Below, one piece after another: positions 61,394-64,000 of a stretch of 64,000 nucleotides of DNA. This stretch comes from RPQJ01 sp963744735. GTDB taxonomy: Bacteria > Pseudomonadota > Gammaproteobacteria > Steroidobacterales > Steroidobacteraceae. Location: contig CAVUVH010000001.1 in NCBI GenBank assembly GCA_963744735.1, forward strand, positions 186,001 to 250,000, written 5' to 3'. Under the pieces are notes generated by a model. It was not told the origin of the DNA. It saw only the letters and a program-made list of their open reading frames with translations, and searched no databases. The position numbers and the translations under genes were made by a program. The first letter of the stretch is position 1. Each line of letters begins with the position of its first letter.

Positions 61394-63183
61394 TCAAGTC
61401 GAGGCGAGACGCTCGATCCGCTGCTCGGCGGCGGTCGACCATGGCCTGAAAACGGGCATCGGGGCGCAGCGCGTCCAGGTCCGCGATCGGACTTCAGCCA
61501 CTCAGCTGCCCGCGCCCCATCGAGCTGCGTGACGGCTCGAGCAGTTGCGAGCGCCAGGTCGAAGTCGCGCGAGGCACACCACCAGGTCGCAGGCCAGGTT
61601 GTAGCGCATGATCATGTTGTCCGGATCGATCAGCATGGCGCGCTGGGCCCATTCCTGCGCCCGATCGTTCTCGCCCAGCGTGAACAGGCAGCTGAGCAGA
61701 TCGCCGCCATGGCGGAACCGTTGTCGGCATCGACGCGCCACGATCTTCTCGGCGCGCGCCAGCAGTGCGCTGCGCCGACGCGACGCAGGTTGGCCGTGTC
61801 ACCGAGCGCGTGTAGCAGGTGATCAGCAGCCCGCCCGACGCGAGATGTCGTTCTCCACGCAGCGCGAACGGCTTTCTCGTAGTACGCAGTGGCCTCGCGG
61901 GTACCGGCGCTGATGCATGAAGCCAGGCGGCCTGCCTCGCGCAGCACGTCGACCGATTCCGGATCGAGCCGCAAGCGCCGTCGGCCGATCTTCCTCTCGC
62001 GCCGCGGCGTAATCGCCCTCGGTGGCCAGCACGCCGGCCATCGCCGCATGCGCCTCGGCCAGGTTGGCGTCGAGTTCCAGGCGCCCGTCGCCGCGGCATC
62101 GCCGTTGTCCGCCTTCGCCCGAGTTGACATGTACAGGCGGATAGCGCTGCGCACTCGCCATCAGCGCCCAGGCCCGCGCGTAGTTCGGGTCGAGTTCGAT
62201 CGCACGCGCGGCACAGCCGGATCACGGTGTCGATCTTGCGCGTGTCGATCAGCATGCCGTTGGTGTAGTGGTGCCGCGCCATCAGGTACAGGTTGTAGGC
62301 CTCGAGGTTGGTGGTGCCGCGCTGCTCGATGGCCTTCTTTTCCTCGGGCAGCAGCTTGAGCTTCAGCGCCTTGACGATGGCCTCGGAGATCTCGTCCTGC
62401 AGCGCGAAGATGTCGTTCAGGTCGCGGTCGTAGCGCTCGGCCCAGAGGTGGTTGTCACTCGACGCCTCGATCAGCTGCGCCGTGATGCGCACGCGGCCGC
62501 CGGCGCGGCGCACGCTGCCCTCGAGCACGTAATTGACCTTGAGCTGCCGCGCGACCTGCGGCAGGTCGATGTTCTTGCCCTTGAACGTGAACGCCGTGTT
62601 GCGCGAGACCACCGCGAGCGAGGACACCTTGCTCAGGTCGGTGATGATGTCCTCGCTGATGCCGTCGCTGAAGTATTCCTGCTCGAGGTCGCCGCTCATG
62701 TTGGCAGAACGGCAGCACGCAGATCGCGACCCGTGGCTTGGCGGCTCGGCGGGCACGGCGGCGAGCCTGCGCGGCGCTCGCGGTGCGACGCTGCCGCGAC
62801 ACCATCGATTCGAGCGCGCGGCACAGGTCCTGGAAGGCGGGGCTGTCGGCGCTGCCGGCCCAGGAGTCGAGGTCGATGGTGTGGATGGCGCGCACGTCCA
62901 TCGGCAGCCGCGCGCCGTCGAAGCGCACCGGCACCAGGATGTTGCGGTCGGCGGCCTCGCGCGCCTCGCCCCGCACCCAGCGCGAGCCCACCGAGTTCGG
63001 TGTCCAGACCACGACGACCGCGGCGGCCGCCTGCAGCTCATCCTCGATCTGGCTGTCGAATTCCTGGCCCGGCGTGATGTCCGGGTCCCACCATGCCGTC
63101 CAGCCGCGCGCCTCGATCGCCGCAACCAGTGGCGCGACGCGCGCCTTGTCGATCCGGGCGTAGGAGATGAAGACGTCGGCCAT
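61394..63183 (-). CDS. TIR - TolB-like - TPR protein, several frameshifts
   Basis: The N-terminal TIR domain, about residues 1-130, has DVFISYARIDKARVAPLVAAIEARGWTAWWDPDITPGQEFDSQIEDELQAA and VVVVWTPNSVGSRWVRGEAREAAD. A basic Arg/Ala linker follows. A TolB/FlgO-like domain has PRVAICVLPF, NMSGDLEQEYFSDGISEDIITDLSKVSSLAVVSRNTAF, QLKVNYVLEGSVRRAGGRVRITAQLIEASSDNHLWAERYDRDLNDIFALQDEI. TPR repeats follow, broken by at least five frame changes between 62690 and 61400. The last readable end is AAEQRIERLAST, giving a stop at 61394. It is about 595 residues if repaired. Such proteins are often labelled adenylate-cyclase-like, but no cyclase domain is present. The role may be signalling or NAD-related defence; unproven. 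Confidence 0.82.
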
Positions 63184-63191
63184 GCGGTGGC

Positions 63192-64000
63192 TCAGGTCAC
63201 GGCACGGACGATGTAGCCGCCGGACTTGGCGTCCTTTTCCAGCTCGATCAGCTTGCGGTCGCGCGCCACTTCCAGCAGCTCGTTGAAGCTGCGGAAGCCG
63301 TGGTAGCTCTCGTTGAAGCCGGGCCGCTGCCGCTTCAGGGTCTGCTTGATCATCGAGCCCCAGATCTTGTCGTCCGCGTCGCGCTCGTCGGCCAGGGCCT
63401 CGATCGTGGCCAGCACGAGGTCGAACGCCTCCTGCCGCTTGTCGTCGTCCGTCTTGGGTGCGGGCGCCGGCGCGGCGGCGCCCGCTGCCGGCTGCTTCGC
63501 CGCCGCGGGTGGCTTGTCTTTGGCCGGGGCGGTCGCGGCAGCTGCGACAGGCGCGCCCGCTGCTGCGGGCTGCTTCTTGCGCCGGCTGCGCTGCTCTTCC
63601 TTGCGCACCAGGTCGTCGTAGTAGATGAACTCGTCGCAGTTGGCGATCAGCAGGTCGGAGGTCGAGCTCTTCACGCCGACGCCGATCACCAGCTTGTTGT
63701 TCTCGCGCAGCTTGCTCACCAGCGGCGAGAAATCCGAATCGCCGCTGATGATCACGAAGGTGTCGACGTGCGCCTTGGTGTAGCAGAGGTCGAGCGCGTC
63801 GACCACCATGCGGATGTCGGCCGAGTTCTTGCCGGACATGCGCACGTGCGGGATCTCGATCAGCTCGAACGACGCCTCGTGCATCGGCGCCTTGAATTCC
63901 TTGTACCGCTCCCAGTCGCAGTACGCCTTCTTGACCACGATGCTGCCCTTCAGCAGCAGGCGCTCGAGCACCTTGTCGATGTCGAATTTCGCATAACGCG
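63192..64000 (-). CDS. NYN-domain / OST-HTH (LOTUS) RNA-binding protein, N-terminus cut by window edge
   Basis: At least 269 residues. The NYN (PIN-like) nuclease domain shows VVKKAYCDWERYKEFKAPMHEASFELIEIPHVRMSGKNSADIRMVVDALDLCYTKAHVDTFVIISGDSDFSPLVSKLRENNKLVIGVG, with acidic residues (NSADIRMVVDA, SGDSDF) expected at a metal-dependent RNase site. A Lys/Ala/Pro-rich linker (about 80 residues) leads to a C-terminal OST-HTH/LOTUS domain (WGSMIKQTLKRQRPGFNESYHGFRSFNELLEVARDRKLIEL). The frame stays open to 64000, so the start is outside. It resembles LabA/DUF88-like proteins. It is 8 bases upstream of the TIR gene, suggesting one transcript. Confidence 0.88.
   Translation of the reverse strand, partial: RYAKFDIDKVLERLLLKGSIVVKKAYCDWERYKEFKAPMHEASFELIEIPHVRMSGKNSADIRMVVDALDLCYTKAHVDTFVIISGDSDFSPLVSKLRENNKLVIGVGVKSSTSDLLIANCDEFIYYDDLVRKEEQRSRRKKQPAAAGAPVAAAATAPAKDKPPAAAKQPAAGAAAPAPAPKTDDDKRQEAFDLVLATIEALADERDADDKIWGSMIKQTLKRQRPGFNESYHGFRSFNELLEVARDRKLIELEKDAKSGGYIVRAVT

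Noticed and set aside
61394..63183. Calling the TIR-TPR protein an adenylate cyclase
   Set aside because: Proteins with TolB-like and TPR parts are often annotated that way, but no class III cyclase domain is present here.

Overview
The window is high-GC (about two thirds or more G+C by eye), densely coding bacterial chromosome. Gene content and order point to a gammaproteobacterium in or near the Xanthomonadales / Nevskiales / Steroidobacterales group: algR next to hemC-hemD, fmt-rsmB followed further on by DUF4390-ntrY-ntrX, topA-smg-dprA-LysM facing def, a Mg-type hemB, glnK-amt, and tRNA-Arg(CCG). The taxonomy is inference. No rRNA, transposase, integrase, phage gene or CRISPR array was seen. 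Many unmistakable housekeeping genes (hemC, amt, topA, dprA, hemF and others) are broken by single-base indels, so the window looks like an unpolished assembly. I annotate such genes as one CDS and say where the frame changes.

Layout. 1-5.9 kb: hemD (cut by the window edge), hemC, an AI-2E-type permease, algR, a 3-hydroxyisobutyrate-type dehydrogenase, a DUF4124 protein and a glycosyltransferase-like protein, all on the minus strand. 6.0-7.8 kb: glnK-amt ammonium module ending at a clear terminator. 8.1-17.3 kb: ubiK, then a persulfide/sulfide locus: a BigR-type two-cysteine repressor, a palindromic operator, a persulfide dioxygenase-type metallo-beta-lactamase protein, rhodanese, a DUF2892 membrane protein, RND adaptor and permease, sulfide:quinone oxidoreductase and a TolC-type outer-membrane protein. 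A 240-bp element with long, nearly perfect terminal inverted repeats follows. 17.5-23.2 kb: four minus-strand catabolic genes (amidohydrolase, FAD-linked D-2-hydroxyacid dehydrogenase, BASS symporter, class III aminotransferase).

23.2-30.0 kb: a complete trpEGDCFBA operon with a promoter, a leader peptide carrying three consecutive Trp codons and an attenuator-like terminator. A multi-hairpin intergenic stretch follows. 30.2-39.8 kb: HD phosphohydrolase, xthA, prlC, GIDE-lemA pair, gamma-carbonic-anhydrase-like protein, aroE, hemB, tag, rlmJ. 39.9-43.7 kb: two secreted-protease units (an S8 subtilase, and a small secreted protein with a PA-domain zinc peptidase), each preceded by a c-di-GMP-I (GEMM-I) riboswitch-like aptamer. 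43.7-50.4 kb: hemF, topA, smg, dprA and a LysM protein.

50.5-53.4 kb: def, fmt, rsmB. 53.4-55.8 kb: three genes (DUF2238, an HPF-like small protein, a YdjM-type membrane hydrolase) that seem to interrupt the usual rsmB-DUF4390 junction, because a degenerate second copy of the rsmB 3' end lies just before DUF4390. 55.8-61.1 kb: DUF4390, an NtrY-type kinase, an NtrX-type regulator with a decayed AAA+ core, a DUF4136 lipoprotein and a c5-type cytochrome. 61.3-64 kb: tRNA-Arg, a TIR-TolB-TPR protein and an NYN / OST-HTH protein cut by the window end.
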